Below, one piece after another: positions 52,482-61,514 of a stretch of DNA of 64,000 nt. The position numbers and the translations under genes are program-made. The stretch lies in assembly GCA_902806085.1 (NCBI GenBank), contig CADCVH010000087.1, positions 1 through 64,000 on the forward strand, in the 5' to 3' direction. Every line of letters begins with the position of its first letter. Position 1 is the first letter of the stretch. The notes under the pieces are model-generated. The model searched no databases, had not been told where the DNA came from, and worked only from the letters and a program-made list of their open reading frames with translations. This DNA comes from an uncultured Rubrobacteraceae bacterium. Lineage in GTDB: Bacteria > Actinomycetota > Rubrobacteria > Rubrobacterales > Rubrobacteraceae.

Positions 52482-53448
52482 AAGTATTCTGGGCCCGGGA
52501 CGCGGGCGACCGCGCCTTCGGTCGGTTCGGCCGCACCCCCGCCGCCAACCACGCGGTTCCGGCCGGCCGCTTTCGCCCGGTATAGCGCGGCATCGGCCTC
52601 CCTGAGTAGCGCGTCGGCCCCCCCGTTGTGCCCCGGACCGAGCGCGGCGACGCCCGCGCTGACGGTGACCCGCGCGGGCGGCTTCCCGTCCCCGACCGGG
52701 ATCTTCAGGTCCTCGACGGCCCGGCGCGCGAGGTCGGCGGCGGCCTTGGCGGACTCTAGGGCCTGCTCCGGCATGATGAGGAGGAACTCCTCGCCGCCGT
52801 AGCGGTAGGCCGCGTCGCTCCCCGGAGGCGCCCCGCCGAAGCGCCCGCCACCGCGCGCAGGACCTCGTCGCCGGCCAGGTGGCCGTGACAGTCGTTGAGG
52901 GCCTTGAAGTGGTCCACGTCGTAGAGCGCGGCGCAGTAGCTGCGGCCGTAGCGGCGCTCGCGGGCGGCCAGGGCCTCGAGGTCCTCGTGGAGAGCGAGCC
53001 GGTTGCCCAGGCCCGTTAGGGGGTCCTTGCGCGCCTGCTCGAAGAGCTGCCTCTTCTGCTCGCCGAGGCGCCTGCGTAGTCCGGTGACGCGGGCGGCCGA
53101 GATCAGGCGCGCCCGCAGCTCGTCCAGATCGAGCGGCTTGGACAGGTAGTCGTCGGCGCCGGCCTCCATGCCCTCCAGCAGGTGCTCCTTCTCCCCGAGC
53201 GACGTCAGGAAGACGAAGTAGGCGCAGCCTTCTCCCCCCGCCGTCCTTACCCTGCGGCACAGCTCGAGCCCGTCGATGCCGGGCATCAACCGGTCGCTTA
53301 TGACCACGTCGATCCCTTGGGTTTTCTCGAAGAACTCCCAGACCCGCCGGCCGTCCTCGGCGGCCAGGCACTCGTGGCCAAGCTTCTCGAGGGCGGCCTT
53401 AAGTATCGTACGCGGGACGGCCTCGTCCTCCGCCACCAGCACCCTCAA
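52475..53448 (-). pseudogene. Second REC-GGDEF diguanylate cyclase, frameshifted near 52835
   Basis: The receiver (MRVLVAEDEAVPRTILKAAL, VVISDRLMPGIDG, DDYLSKPLDLDEL) and the beginning of the GGDEF domain (DVDHFKALNDCHGHLAGDEV) are intact. One base is missing between 52820 and 52850, after which the other frame gives PGSDAAYRYGGEEFLLIMPEQ and the C-terminus. With the base restored it is a full-length paralogue of 47510-48463. It overlaps the second kinase by 4 nt, the same arrangement as the first pair. Confidence 0.85.
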
Positions 53449-55750
53449 GACCGCCCGACCGGCGACGCCTCGATCTCGAGCGCGGCCCGGGCCCTCCCGA
53501 ACTCCTCTTCGAGGCGGGTCAGGGGTCCCTCGAGCGTGCCCCCCGCGGCCCCCGAGCGGCCCAACGCCTCGAGCTCCTTGCAGGCCTCGGCCATTCCGAG
53601 CGCGCCGAGGCTCGCGCTGGAGCCCGAGAGGGCGTGCGCCACGCGTTCCACCTCCCGGGCCTCCCCCCGCTTGCTAGCCCCCCGCAGCGCCTTCAACTTG
53701 CCCGGCGCCTCGGCCAGGAAGTCGCTGATCAGCCCGCCGAGGAAGTCCGGCCCGCCCGGCTGCTGCAGGCCACGCAGGCCCTCGAGTACGCCGCGGTCGA
53801 TGGCCGCGCCCCCCCGTCCGCCGCGTCGTCCTCCGCCGGCGCCGACCCGGGCGCGGCCTCCCCCTGCGGTGCCCCCCGCGGCACCCAGCGCTCGAGCGCC
53901 GCGGCGAGGTCCTCCGGCCTGACCGGCTTGGGGAGGTGGTCGTCCATGCCCGCCTCAAGCGCCTTCTCGCGGTCGCCGACCATCGCGTTGGCCGTGAGCG
54001 CCACGACGGGCGTACGGCGCCCGGAGCCTTCTTCGCGCCGGCGTATCTCGGCGGCGGCCCCGTAGCCGTCCAGGGCGGGCATCTGCACGTCCATCAGGAC
54101 GGCGGCGTAGGGGACGCGGGAGACGGCCTCCACCGCCTCCTTGCCGTCGGCCACCACGTCCGCGCCGTACCCGAGGTTCTCCAGCATCCTTGCTGCCACC
54201 TTCTGGTTTACGGGGTTGTCCTCGGCCACGAGCACCCTGGCGCTCCGCTCCGGGGCCCCTTCCCCTGCCCCGCCTCGGGGTGCCGGTCGGATCTCCTCCG
54301 GAGGCGTGGTCCCCCCGGTCTCCGCTCCCAACGCTGTCGCTATGGCGTCGAAGAGGCGGGACTGCTTCACCGGCTTGGTCAGGTACGCCACTATGCCGAT
54401 CCGGCGCGCCTCCTCGGCGTCCCCGCGCGCGCCGAGGGAGCTCAGCAGGATCAGGCGCACGGAGGCGAGGGCCGGGTCCTCCTTGATAGCACGGGCGAGC
54501 TCAATGCCGTCCATCCCTGGCATCCGCATGTCCAGGATGGCCAGGTCGTAGGGCGCACCCCCCCGCGCGGCCTCGCGCAGCATCCTAAGGGCCCGCGGGC
54601 CGTCTTCCGCCGTCCCGTTCCTCATCCCCCAAGAGACCACCTGCTCGTGCACGTTCTGCGGCTGGTGTCGTTGTCGTCCACCACCAGCACCCTGGCGCCG
54701 CGCAGGTCGGGCGGCACGCCGCCGGGCGCGGGCGGCTGTCCCGGGCGCTTCGCGAACTGGGCGGTGAACGGGAAGGTGCTCCCCTCCCCCGGCTCGCTCT
54801 CGACTGCTACCCCCCCCCATCATCTCTACGAGCTGCTTGGAGATCGCTAGCCCGAGCCCCGTCCCGCCGTAACGGCGAGTGGTGGAGGCGTCGGCCTGGG
54901 TGAAGGACCGGAAGAGCCTCGAGAGCTGCTCGGCCGTGAGCCCTATGCCGGTGTCGGAGACGGAAAACCGGAGCATAACCTCCCCCTCTTCGGTGAACTT
55001 GATGGCGTTGCCGACGATGTTAGTGAGGACCTGCGTGAGGCGCCCTGGGTCACCCATGAGGGCGGTAGGCACCCCGGGTTCGATAAAGTTGGCGAGCTCC
55101 AACCCCTTCGCGTGGGCCCGCTCGGCGAAGAGCCCCAGCGCCTCCTCGGCCGTGTCCCGCAGGTCGAAATCCACGACCTCGAGCTCCATCCGGCCGGCCC
55201 CTATTTTGGAGAAGTCGAGGACGTCGTTGATGATGGCCAGGAGGTTCTCGCCCGAGAGCCGGACCGTCTCGGCGTACTCGCGCTGCTCGGGGTCAAGCTC
55301 CGTGTCCAGCAAGAGGCCCGTCATGCCGATCACGCCGTTCATCGGCGTCCTTAGCTCGTGGCTCATGTTGGCCAGGAAGTCGCTCTTGGCGCGGTTCGCC
55401 GATTCGGCCTCCTCTTTGGCCCTCTCCAACTCCTGTTCGGCTTGCCGGCGTTCGGTGATATCCATGAACGAGCCGAGCATCCGCACCGGCTCGCCGTCAT
55501 CGTCGCGCACCACGTAGCCCCTATCGAAGACGACCTTGTAGTCGCCTTGTCTGTGGCGCAGCCGGTACTCGGCCGACCACGTCCGGCCCCCGGACTCGAG
55601 CACCGCATTGAGGCCCGAGATTACCCTTTGGCGGTCCTCGGGGTGTATCCGCTCTTCCCACCACGCGCCGCTCTCGCCGATCTCCCCGGGCGCGAAGCCC
55701 AGCATGGGTTGGACGGCGCCGGCCCACCTCTGCACGCCGCTTCTCATGTC
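53445..55750 (-). pseudogene. Second hybrid histidine kinase: PAS-HK-REC-REC-Hpt, three frameshifts
   Basis: The frame has PAS (WEERIHPEDRQRVI), HisKA ([21 protein letters not shown]), HATPase ([36 protein letters not shown]), a damaged receiver, an intact receiver ([14 protein letters not shown]) and an Hpt in another frame (AHALSGSSASLGALG; its normal histidine context is HxLKGSS, here HALSGSS). Shifts sit at the C run 54810-54818, near 54660 and at the C run 53809-53815. ATG 55750 is chosen since the preceding codons fall in the terminator hairpin. Fewer N-terminal domains than the first copy. Confidence 0.8.
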
Positions 55751-55763
55751 TAAAGGTAAGAGA

Positions 55764-55793
55764 GGAGGGCCGAGATAGAGACCCCGGCCCTCC
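55764..55793 (-). terminator. Terminator of the TolB-like gene
   Basis: GGAGGGCCG pairs with CGGCCCTCC around a 12-nt loop, 25 bp beyond the stop of the TolB-like gene on the minus strand. Confidence 0.6.
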
Positions 55794-55817
55794 TTCATGC
55801 CCTTATCTTGTGCCTGA

Positions 55818-56834
55818 CTAGGGCGCCGTCTCCCAGTCGGGCTGGTGCTCGTCTTCCGGGTTGGAGGAGATGTGGTGGCGATCCGTGCCGTCGGGGTTCA
55901 TCGTCGCAAGCCCTATGCCGGACTCGCCGCTGAAGGAGTGATTCGACACGAACAGCATCTTCTTTCCGTCCGCGGACCATACGGGGTCGGACGATCCAAA
56001 GCCGCGGCTGAAGTTGTCCGTGAGGTTGGTGAGCTGCCGGCCGTTGTCGGCGTCGATAGTAAAAATGTCGCCATAGGACCCATATTCGGGAGAGGCCTCG
56101 AAGGCGATCTTGTTGCCGTCCGGTGACCAGTCGGCGTCTCCGGCACCCATGCCCCAGGGCGTCAGCCGCTTTAGCCCGCCGCCGTCCAAGCGCACAGTGA
56201 ACAGAGCCGCTTCTTCGGGGTGGTCGTCGCTTATATAGCGGGCGAACACGAGCCGCCTGCCGTCCGGGGAGAATCGGGGCACGTGGTCGAACTCCGCCTT
56301 TTCGGGAAGCGTGGTCACGCGCCGGACGTTGGTTCCGTCGGCGTCCATCACGTAGATCTCCTCCCTCCACGCGCTGTTGCGGCGGTCGGAGGCGAAGGCG
56401 ATCTGTGAGCCGTCGGGGGACCAGTCCGCGACATCGCTGACGTCGTCGGAGTGGGTCAGCTTGACGATCCCCGAGCCGTCGGGGTTCATAGTGAAGATGT
56501 CGTTGATGGCATTCGAGTCGTCGGGATCGGGATCGGCGCGATTGGACTCGAAGGCTAGCTTGTCGCCCCCGGGCTTCCACACCGCCCAGCCGCTGTCGGC
56601 CGATCCGTTCGTCAGCTTCACCTGGTCGGAGAGGTCCTTGTTGGCGACCCAGGTCTGCTGGAAGCCGTCCGAGTCCTCTCTCATGAACACCATGCTCGGA
56701 GTGGAGTTGGCGGGGTTTTTGGTCTCCTGGCTCCCGCCGCCACAGGAGGCGAGCGCCATCACCAGCGCGAGCCCGAACACCATAGAGGCGGGCCTGCCCA
56801 CCCACGCTACCTTCTTGGCTACGGTCCTTAGCAT
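55818..56834 (-). CDS. TolB-like beta-propeller lipoprotein
   Basis: A lipoprotein signal (MVFGLALVMALASCGGG, lipobox Cys near residue 31) is followed by six or so PD40/WD40-like repeats such as DWSPDGSQIAFASDR, RFSPDGRRLVFARY and VWSADGKKMLFVSN. The fold is a beta-propeller like TolB or DPP-IV propellers, with no catalytic domain. It would be processed by Lgt (15.1 kb) and displayed on the outer membrane-facing surface of the cell membrane. Likely a binding or sensing protein. Confidence 0.85.
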   Translation of the reverse strand: MLRTVAKKVAWVGRPASMVFGLALVMALASCGGGSQETKNPANSTPSMVFMREDSDGFQQTWVANKDLSDQVKLTNGSADSGWAVWKPGGDKLAFESNRADPDPDDSNAINDIFTMNPDGSGIVKLTHSDDVSDVADWSPDGSQIAFASDRRNSAWREEIYVMDADGTNVRRVTTLPEKAEFDHVPRFSPDGRRLVFARYISDDHPEEAALFTVRLDGGGLKRLTPWGMGAGDADWSPDGNKIAFEASPEYGSYGDIFTIDADNGRQLTNLTDNFSRGFGSSDPVWSADGKKMLFVSNHSFSGESGIGLATMNPDGTDRHHISSNPEDEHQPDWETAP

Positions 56835-57103
56835 CTTCCTTTCTCCTTCTCGTTGAGGCTGGGAGAGCGCCTTAAGCGCCGCCCCGCCAGATGTGTTTGA
56901 TAGTCACACCAGTATCATGCTTCCTATCTAGGTGAAGGGCATCTCCCAGATGAGTGATGTTTGGAACGTATGCAGCTATTCTCCGAGAACTCCGTACGTC
57001 CGAAGTTCGCAGCACGCCCGTTCTAGGACGTTCGTGAATAGACGGTTAGCCCCAGTCCGACACCTATGGGGACCCCGGATTAAGGATCGGCAGCCCTTGG
57101 GAG
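56835..57103. other. Intergenic region with one divergent dispersed repeat
   Basis: No gene is supported. It holds the promoter of the TolB-like gene and repeat copy 5. Confidence 0.4.
56982..57040 (-). repeat. Dispersed palindromic repeat, copy 5 (divergent)
   Basis: The minus strand reads TATTCACGAACGTCC, later GCGAACTTCGGACGTACGGAGTTCT, the same order of words as at 26481-26543. Identity is lower than for the other copies. Confidence 0.35.
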
Positions 57104-57985
57104 TTACTTTGAGGCCACGCGCTTCACCGCATCGACGGCCGCTTCGGGCTTGTCCAAGAATATGACGTGGCCGGCATCCACTTTACGAACGCTGCTCCGC
57201 GGCCACCGCTGGGCGACCTCACGCTCGATCTCTACGTAGACGTCATCGCTCTTGAGACAGAGGGGGTCTCCTTCGCACCCGGGCTCCTTTTCGGAAAGGA
57301 GCATCTCGAAGGGTACAGGCGGTGGCGGAGGCGCCTTCTCTAACTCCTTGCTGCTAGCGAACCAGTCGATCCCCTCCGGGTTCTCTCCCGAAAAATAGGC
57401 TTGGTCCTCCTCGCGCACTTCTTCAGTGAACGCTCCACCCAGTGGGTGTATGCGCTCCACCACTTGATCGGCGGGCGGTTCCGGGTTCATCGCCACTACA
57501 CCTACAACCTCATCGGAATAGCGGCGCGCGTAGTGTTGGACGAAGAACCCCCCATACGAACTACCGGCGAGCACGTACGGGCCGGGCACCTCGGCCGTCT
57601 CGAGTAGCTGGTGAAGGTCGTCGACGACGTCACCGGCGGTTCGTGGCGTGGGTGCCTCACCGCTTTCCCCGTTGTTGGCTCGGTCGTAGGAGCACGTCAT
57701 GTATTTGCGGGCAAGAGTATCCCGCACGTACGACACGTCGCTTATAGGCTCCTCCAGTCCCATTTCGAAGACGACGGTGGGAGGGCCGGTTCCGCGACAC
57801 TCCATGTAGAGGCTGCGCCCGTTGGGAAGTTCGAAGGTGCCCTCCGGCGCCGTCTTCTTCTGCGCGGCCTGCTCGCCACCGCTGCCTCCTCCTCCGCAGG
57901 CTGTCGGCGCGAGCATCGCCACCGTCAACACCCCCACGCCGAGGGCCAACCTCATCAACGCCGGGCGGTGCAAAGCGGTGTTCAT
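57104..57985 (-). CDS. Alpha/beta-hydrolase lipoprotein
   Basis: The signal MRLALGVGVLTVAMLAPTAC ends in a lipobox cysteine; the mature domain has an oxyanion-side VVFEMGLEEP, nucleophile Ser in LAGSSYGGFFVQHYA, and a late His in VDAGHVIFLDKPE. A lid carries two cysteines (PGCEGDPLCLK). It belongs to the alpha/beta hydrolases; the substrate is probably an ester. ATG 57985 follows GGGAAAGG; upstream ATGs would lengthen the cytosolic part only. The mature enzyme should sit on the outside of the membrane, anchored by lipid. Confidence 0.85.
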   Translation of the reverse strand: MNTALHRPALMRLALGVGVLTVAMLAPTACGGGGSGGEQAAQKKTAPEGTFELPNGRSLYMECRGTGPPTVVFEMGLEEPISDVSYVRDTLARKYMTCSYDRANNGESGEAPTPRTAGDVVDDLHQLLETAEVPGPYVLAGSSYGGFFVQHYARRYSDEVVGVVAMNPEPPADQVVERIHPLGGAFTEEVREEDQAYFSGENPEGIDWFASSKELEKAPPPPPVPFEMLLSEKEPGCEGDPLCLKSDDVYVEIEREVAQRWPRSSVRKVDAGHVIFLDKPEAAVDAVKRVASK

Positions 57986-58133
57986 GCGTCTTGGCCTTTC
58001 CCAGCGGGGGACTAGCGGCTTTCTCATCGCTTCTCCGCTCCGCAACCTCTGTTGGCCTTACCGTCGAGCAAAACTATGACGCTGCGGCGTTGCAGAGGGA
58101 TCGGCAGTAGTACCCATATTGCGGCGAGAAGGT

Positions 58134-58151
58134 ATGGGCATTTATGCCCAT
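58134..58151. repeat. Short perfect dyad
   Basis: ATGGGCAT-TT-ATGCCCAT is an 18-bp perfect inverted repeat in the intergenic region before the IS110 element; it may be an operator. Confidence 0.5.
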
Positions 58152-58221
58152 TCGGGGAACTAAGGGGCGCTAATACTTGCAGGGGAACCCAGAGAGACAG
58201 GGTCAGACGAGGCCCGCCGCC

Positions 58222-58260
58222 AAGGAACTGCCGAGAACCCCCTCGGCCCGAAGTTCCCGG
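58222..58260 (-). repeat. Dispersed palindromic repeat, copy 6
   Basis: The minus strand reads GGGAACTTCGGGCCGAGGGG then GTTCTCGGCAGTTCC, close to the consensus of the other copies. Confidence 0.5.
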
Positions 58261-58551
58261 CTGACCGAGATCGCCGGTTTGCGGCATACGACACCGACCC
58301 GAGCCTTACCCTGTCCGTGCGCCCGTCGCGTAGCATACGGCGGCGTCCCGACGGCCGGGGATGGCTCGACCCGAGTCGCCATCGCCACAACGGGATTGGC
58401 TACCAGTGCATCGCCCCCCGGCCCGTCGGCGGAGGTCCCCGAAAGACCACTGAATCAGGATCCGCGAGAAGGCATCGCTTCGTAAGGCTGTGACGGGCGG
58501 GGGCATCCGAAGGCGCGGCAACGGACGTGCGTCGGGAAGGCAGCGAAAGCC

Positions 58552-59703
58552 GTGCATTGGGTGGGGTTCGACGTGGGCAAGGCGTTCCGCTGGGTCTGCG
58601 TGCTCGACGAAGAGGGCGAGGTCGTGCTCTCCCGGAGGGTCGCGGCCAAGGAGGAGCGGATCGAGGAGGCGCTTTCGGAGGTCTCCGGGTTTGGGGAACC
58701 GGACGAGCGGGTGGTGGGCATAGACATCCTCGGAGGGCCGGCTACCCTGTTGGAGGCGATCCTCCTTGAGCGCGGCGAGCGGGTGCGCTACGTCTCGGGC
58801 ACCGCCGTGAACAAGCTCGGGGAGGCCTACGCAGGCGGGGAGAACAAGAGCGATCCGCGCGACGCCTTCGTGATTGCGGACCGGCTCAGGTTCCGCTGGC
58901 GCTCCCTTCCGAAGGTCGCCGCCAGGAGGGAGCACCTCGCCGAACTGAGGGTTTTGGTCGGCTACCGGAGGGACCTGGTTCAGGAGCAGGTCCGGCGCAC
59001 GACGCGCCTCAGGGCGATGCTCGCCGAGGTGTTCCCGGGCATGGAAAGCTCGCTGGACTGGAGGAAGGAGGGCCCGCTGCTCGCGGTCACGAAGGTCGCC
59101 ACCCCGGCCGCCGCGCGCAGGCTGGGAGAGGCGCGCCTGGCGCGGTGGCTCAAGGCCCGGGGGGCCCTCAAGGCGGCCTCGCTGGCCGAGCGGATCGTGT
59201 CGGCGGCCAAGTCCCAGAAGCGGGAGATGCCCGCCGCCGAGGTGAAGGCCGCGCTCGTCGCGGAGATCGCCTCCGAGGTCCTGAGGACCAGGGATCGCCT
59301 CCGCGAACTCGACGCCCGGCTGGAGGCGCTCGTGGAAACGGACCCGGGCGGAGAAGTCGTCAGGAGCCTGCCCGGGATGGGGCTCGTCCTCACCGCGGAG
59401 TTCCTAGCCGATCGGCTGGCCGCGGCAGCCGGGATCGTCCCGGTGTCGAGGTCCTCCGGCAGCGTCTCATACCAGCGCAGGGAACGCAGGGGCAACCGGA
59501 TCCTCAAGCGCATCTTCTACAGATCGGCGTTCAGCGCGATCTCCTGCCACGAGCCCAGCCAGGCGTACTACCGACGAAAGCGTTCAGAGGGCAAGACCGC
59601 CCAGCAGGCGGTGATCGCCCTGGCCCGTCGCCGGGTCAACGTGTTGTGGGCGATGCTCAGGGACGGGGTTGTCTACGAAGACAGGGCCACCGCAGCGGCT
59701 TGA
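58552..59703 (+). CDS. IS110-family transposase with an internal deletion
   Basis: The 383-residue protein has the N-terminal DEDD RuvC-like domain (WVGFDVGKAFRWVCVLDEEG, GIDILGG, NKSDPRDAFVIAD) and the C-terminal transposase_20 domain (SLPGMGLVLTAEFL, RRERRGNRILKRIFYRSAFS). Compared with the remnant at 21.2 kb, about 11 residues between LTAEFLA and DRLAAAAG are missing in frame. They lie next to the predicted catalytic serine region, so activity is doubtful. IS110 elements transpose with a bridge RNA encoded in the flank; none can be identified by eye. GTG 58552 is the start. Confidence 0.85.
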   Translation: MHWVGFDVGKAFRWVCVLDEEGEVVLSRRVAAKEERIEEALSEVSGFGEPDERVVGIDILGGPATLLEAILLERGERVRYVSGTAVNKLGEAYAGGENKSDPRDAFVIADRLRFRWRSLPKVAARREHLAELRVLVGYRRDLVQEQVRRTTRLRAMLAEVFPGMESSLDWRKEGPLLAVTKVATPAAARRLGEARLARWLKARGALKAASLAERIVSAAKSQKREMPAAEVKAALVAEIASEVLRTRDRLRELDARLEALVETDPGGEVVRSLPGMGLVLTAEFLADRLAAAAGIVPVSRSSGSVSYQRRERRGNRILKRIFYRSAFSAISCHEPSQAYYRRKRSEGKTAQQAVIALARRRVNVLWAMLRDGVVYEDRATAAA

Positions 59704-59755
59704 AAAAGGCGTCAGGATGCGCTGGGCCTACAAGAACGCCGGGGTCCGAGGGGAC

Positions 59756-60397
59756 CTAGCGACCCGTCTCCACCTCCACAAACTGCCGGCCCAGCAAGAA
59801 CCGCTCGAACCACTCTACCGCGGGGATCGCCGTCTCCGAGAGCCCCGGCTCGGTGTAGGCGTCGAAGTGGGCCCCACTCGCGATCACCAAAGCCTTCGGC
59901 TCCAGCGCCCTCTCGTAGGCCGCCACCGCGAGGTCCGTGAGCGTCAGGGCGTCGTTGCCCCCCACGATCATCAAGAGCGGGGTGGGCGAGATGCGGCTTA
60001 TGTTCGCCGCCGGGTTGTACTCCAAAAACTTCTCCATCGACTCCAGGGAGACCTCGTTGCGCCAGTTGGGCGCGATGGACCGGCCCGTCTCCATGAACCA
60101 CTCGTAGGAGTCGGGGGTCGGCAGCGCCGATGGCTCGCCCTCGGGCGCCACCACCGGGACCTTGCCTCCTTCCTCGCCCCGGTAGCGGGCGAGGCGATCC
60201 TCGGCGAGCGCCTGCTGGAACCCGGCGAAGACGTCCGGGCGCATGAGGCGCTGGGCGTTCGCCCAGCCGTCCACCAGGGGCACCTGCGCGACGGCGGCCT
60301 TGATGCGCCGGTCGAACGCGGTGAGGTGCAGGACGTGCGCCCCGGAGTAGGAGGAGCCCCACACCCCTATCCTCCCTGGCTCCACCTCCGGCCTCAT
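59756..60397 (-). pseudogene. Alpha/beta hydrolase (S15/DUF1100-like), 5'-truncated
   Basis: From ATG 60397 the product begins MRPEVEPGRIGVWGSSYSGAHVL, with the nucleophile GSSYSG near residue 17, DALTLTDLAV (Asp) and SGAHFDAYTE (His). That N-terminus is where the middle of a normal hydrolase should be: a ~100-residue core sheet is missing. The frame continues a few dozen codons upstream but soon meets the HU leader sequence. It is a deletion remnant. Related acyl-peptide or cocaine-esterase-like hydrolases are 280-320 residues. Confidence 0.75.
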
Positions 60398-60441
60398 GGA
60401 GACCCAGCTTATGGCGTTGGGGGTGGGAAGCGGCGTCCCTT

Positions 60442-60500
60442 CCCGTACAAACGGGGGGTAAGGAACCCCAATGAAGCCGCCGCGGAGCGAAAAGTCGGCG
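60442..60500 (+). promoter_or_regulatory. Structured leader of the HU gene: three consecutive hairpins
   Basis: CCCGT-ACAA-ACGGG (60442-60455), GGGT-AAGGA-ACCC (60456-60468), and GCCGCC (60476-60481) pairing with GGCGGC (60495-60500) lie within 75 nt upstream of the HU start. The first two share G55 as an alternative pairing partner, so they could switch. No known riboswitch class is recognised. Confidence 0.45.
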
Positions 60501-60516
60501 GCAGATAGGGAAGTCC

Positions 60517-61149
60517 ATGAACAAGACGGAGCTCATCGAGAAGATCGCCGAGGAGGCTGGCGTGCCCGAGGGCGAGGCCCAGAGGCACTTCGGGGCCTTC
60601 GAGCGGGTGGTCACAGAGGCGCTCAAGGGCGGAGAAGAGGTCAGGATCATGGGCTTCGGGAAGTTCTCCGTGCGCGAGCGCAAGGCCAGGGAGGGCAGGA
60701 ACCCCCAGACCGGCGAGAAGATGAAGATCGCGGCCCAGAAGGTCCCGGCCTTCAGCGCGGGCAACGCCCTCAAGGGGGCCATCCAGGGGCCTTCGAACGG
60801 GGGTCTGAAGTGCCGCCGTTCCGTGGGATGGGGCTCTCTTGACCGAGGCGGCTGTACCGGCACCTTGCCAGGTGCGAAGCAAGACGGGGGGCCCCTGCCC
60901 CCACCCGGCGGTCGTGGAGATCAGGGGCGTGGCCTTCTGCGGGCCGTGCGCCCGCGAGCAAAAGGCGTACTTCGCCATCGGAGAACTCCTCGCGCGGGAG
61001 GGGGAGCGGGGCCTGCGCAGCGGGCCGCTGGCCGAAACGCTGAAGAGGGCGCGGGCAGAGCGCGTGGCTGGGGATGGGGAAGGCGCTACCGCAGAGACGC
61101 ATCACGGGCCCTCGGGCGCCTACGAGGTAAGGCGTCCCTCGCCTACTAG
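60517..61149 (+). CDS. hup: HU-family DNA-binding protein with an abnormal C-terminal extension
   Basis: Residues 1-91 are a full HU/IHF subunit: MNKTELIEKIAEEAGVPEGE, VRIMGFGKFSVRERKAREGR (the GFG-F signature and DNA-binding arm), NPQTGEKMKIAAQKV and AFSAGNALKGAIQ. A normal HU stops here; this frame runs on 120 residues into low-complexity sequence overlapping the next gene in another frame, so the native stop has been lost or a base is mis-called near 60790. The HU part should still fold. The next gene starts at 60839. Confidence 0.75.
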   Translation: MNKTELIEKIAEEAGVPEGEAQRHFGAFERVVTEALKGGEEVRIMGFGKFSVRERKAREGRNPQTGEKMKIAAQKVPAFSAGNALKGAIQGPSNGGLKCRRSVGWGSLDRGGCTGTLPGAKQDGGPLPPPGGRGDQGRGLLRAVRPRAKGVLRHRRTPRAGGGAGPAQRAAGRNAEEGAGRARGWGWGRRYRRDASRALGRLRGKASLAY

Positions 61150-61267
61150 GGCTAGCCAACCGCAAGAAATTGTTTCCGCCGCAACCTCCTCGCCTACGCG
61201 TGGCGGGGTAGAACAGGCATCCCGCGCACGTCCGAACAGGCGGAGAAGGGTGCCGTCGACCGGCTAG
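60839..61267 (+). CDS. Small cysteine-containing protein of unknown function
   Basis: The 142-residue frame starts TEAAVPAPCQVRSKTGGPCPHPAVVEIRGVAFCGPCAREQ. Four cysteines (C-x9-C, then C-x2-C) plus a His make a plausible zinc-binding site, reminiscent of small zinc-ribbon proteins. A helix follows (FAIGELLAREGERGLR), then a basic, disordered tail. It overlaps the spurious HU extension. No family is named with confidence. Confidence 0.55.
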   Translation: MTEAAVPAPCQVRSKTGGPCPHPAVVEIRGVAFCGPCAREQKAYFAIGELLAREGERGLRSGPLAETLKRARAERVAGDGEGATAETHHGPSGAYEVRRPSPTRASQPQEIVSAATSSPTRGGVEQASRARPNRRRRVPSTG

Positions 61268-61295
61268 CCTGCCCGAGCCCAAGACGCACGGGGCC

Positions 61296-61470
61296 CTAGC
61301 GGCAGAGCCTCCTGATGGCGAAGCCCAGTCCGCAGACGCTCATCAGCAGTGCTACGAGTGGTAGTGTGAGTGGCACGCCGCCGGTGTCGGGCATCCGCTG
61401 TGCCGCGGCCTTCTGACCGAAGAGCGTCGGGTCCACGGCTTCGGCCACGAGCGCCGGCGGCAATCTGTTC
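61296..61470 (-). pseudogene. Orphan C-terminal sortase sorting signal (MPDTG)
   Basis: The minus strand reads AVDPTLFGQKAAAQRMPDTG followed by GVPLTLPLVALLMSVCGLGF and a final AIRRLCR. This is the LPxTG-type cassette: signal motif, hydrophobic span, positively charged tail. The sequence upstream has no start and diverges near 61470, so most of the surface protein is gone. It is the only sortable protein end seen here, matching the sortase at 12.2 kb. Confidence 0.6.
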
Positions 61471-61514
61471 GGACCATGAGACTTTACACAGTTTACGTCT
61501 TTACTTACATCCTC

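Larger units (their letters stand above)
57986..58551. other. Intergenic region with hairpins before an IS110 element
   Basis: No gene is supported on either strand. It contains an 8-bp hairpin at 58134 and a repeat at 58222. A possible IS110 left end lies somewhere here, but IS110 elements lack clear inverted ends, so I cannot place it. Confidence 0.4.

Noticed and set aside
60442-60500. Assignment to a known riboswitch class (c-di-AMP, fluoride, guanidine)
   Set aside because: The stems do not match any consensus I can recall well enough; only a generic structured leader is supported.
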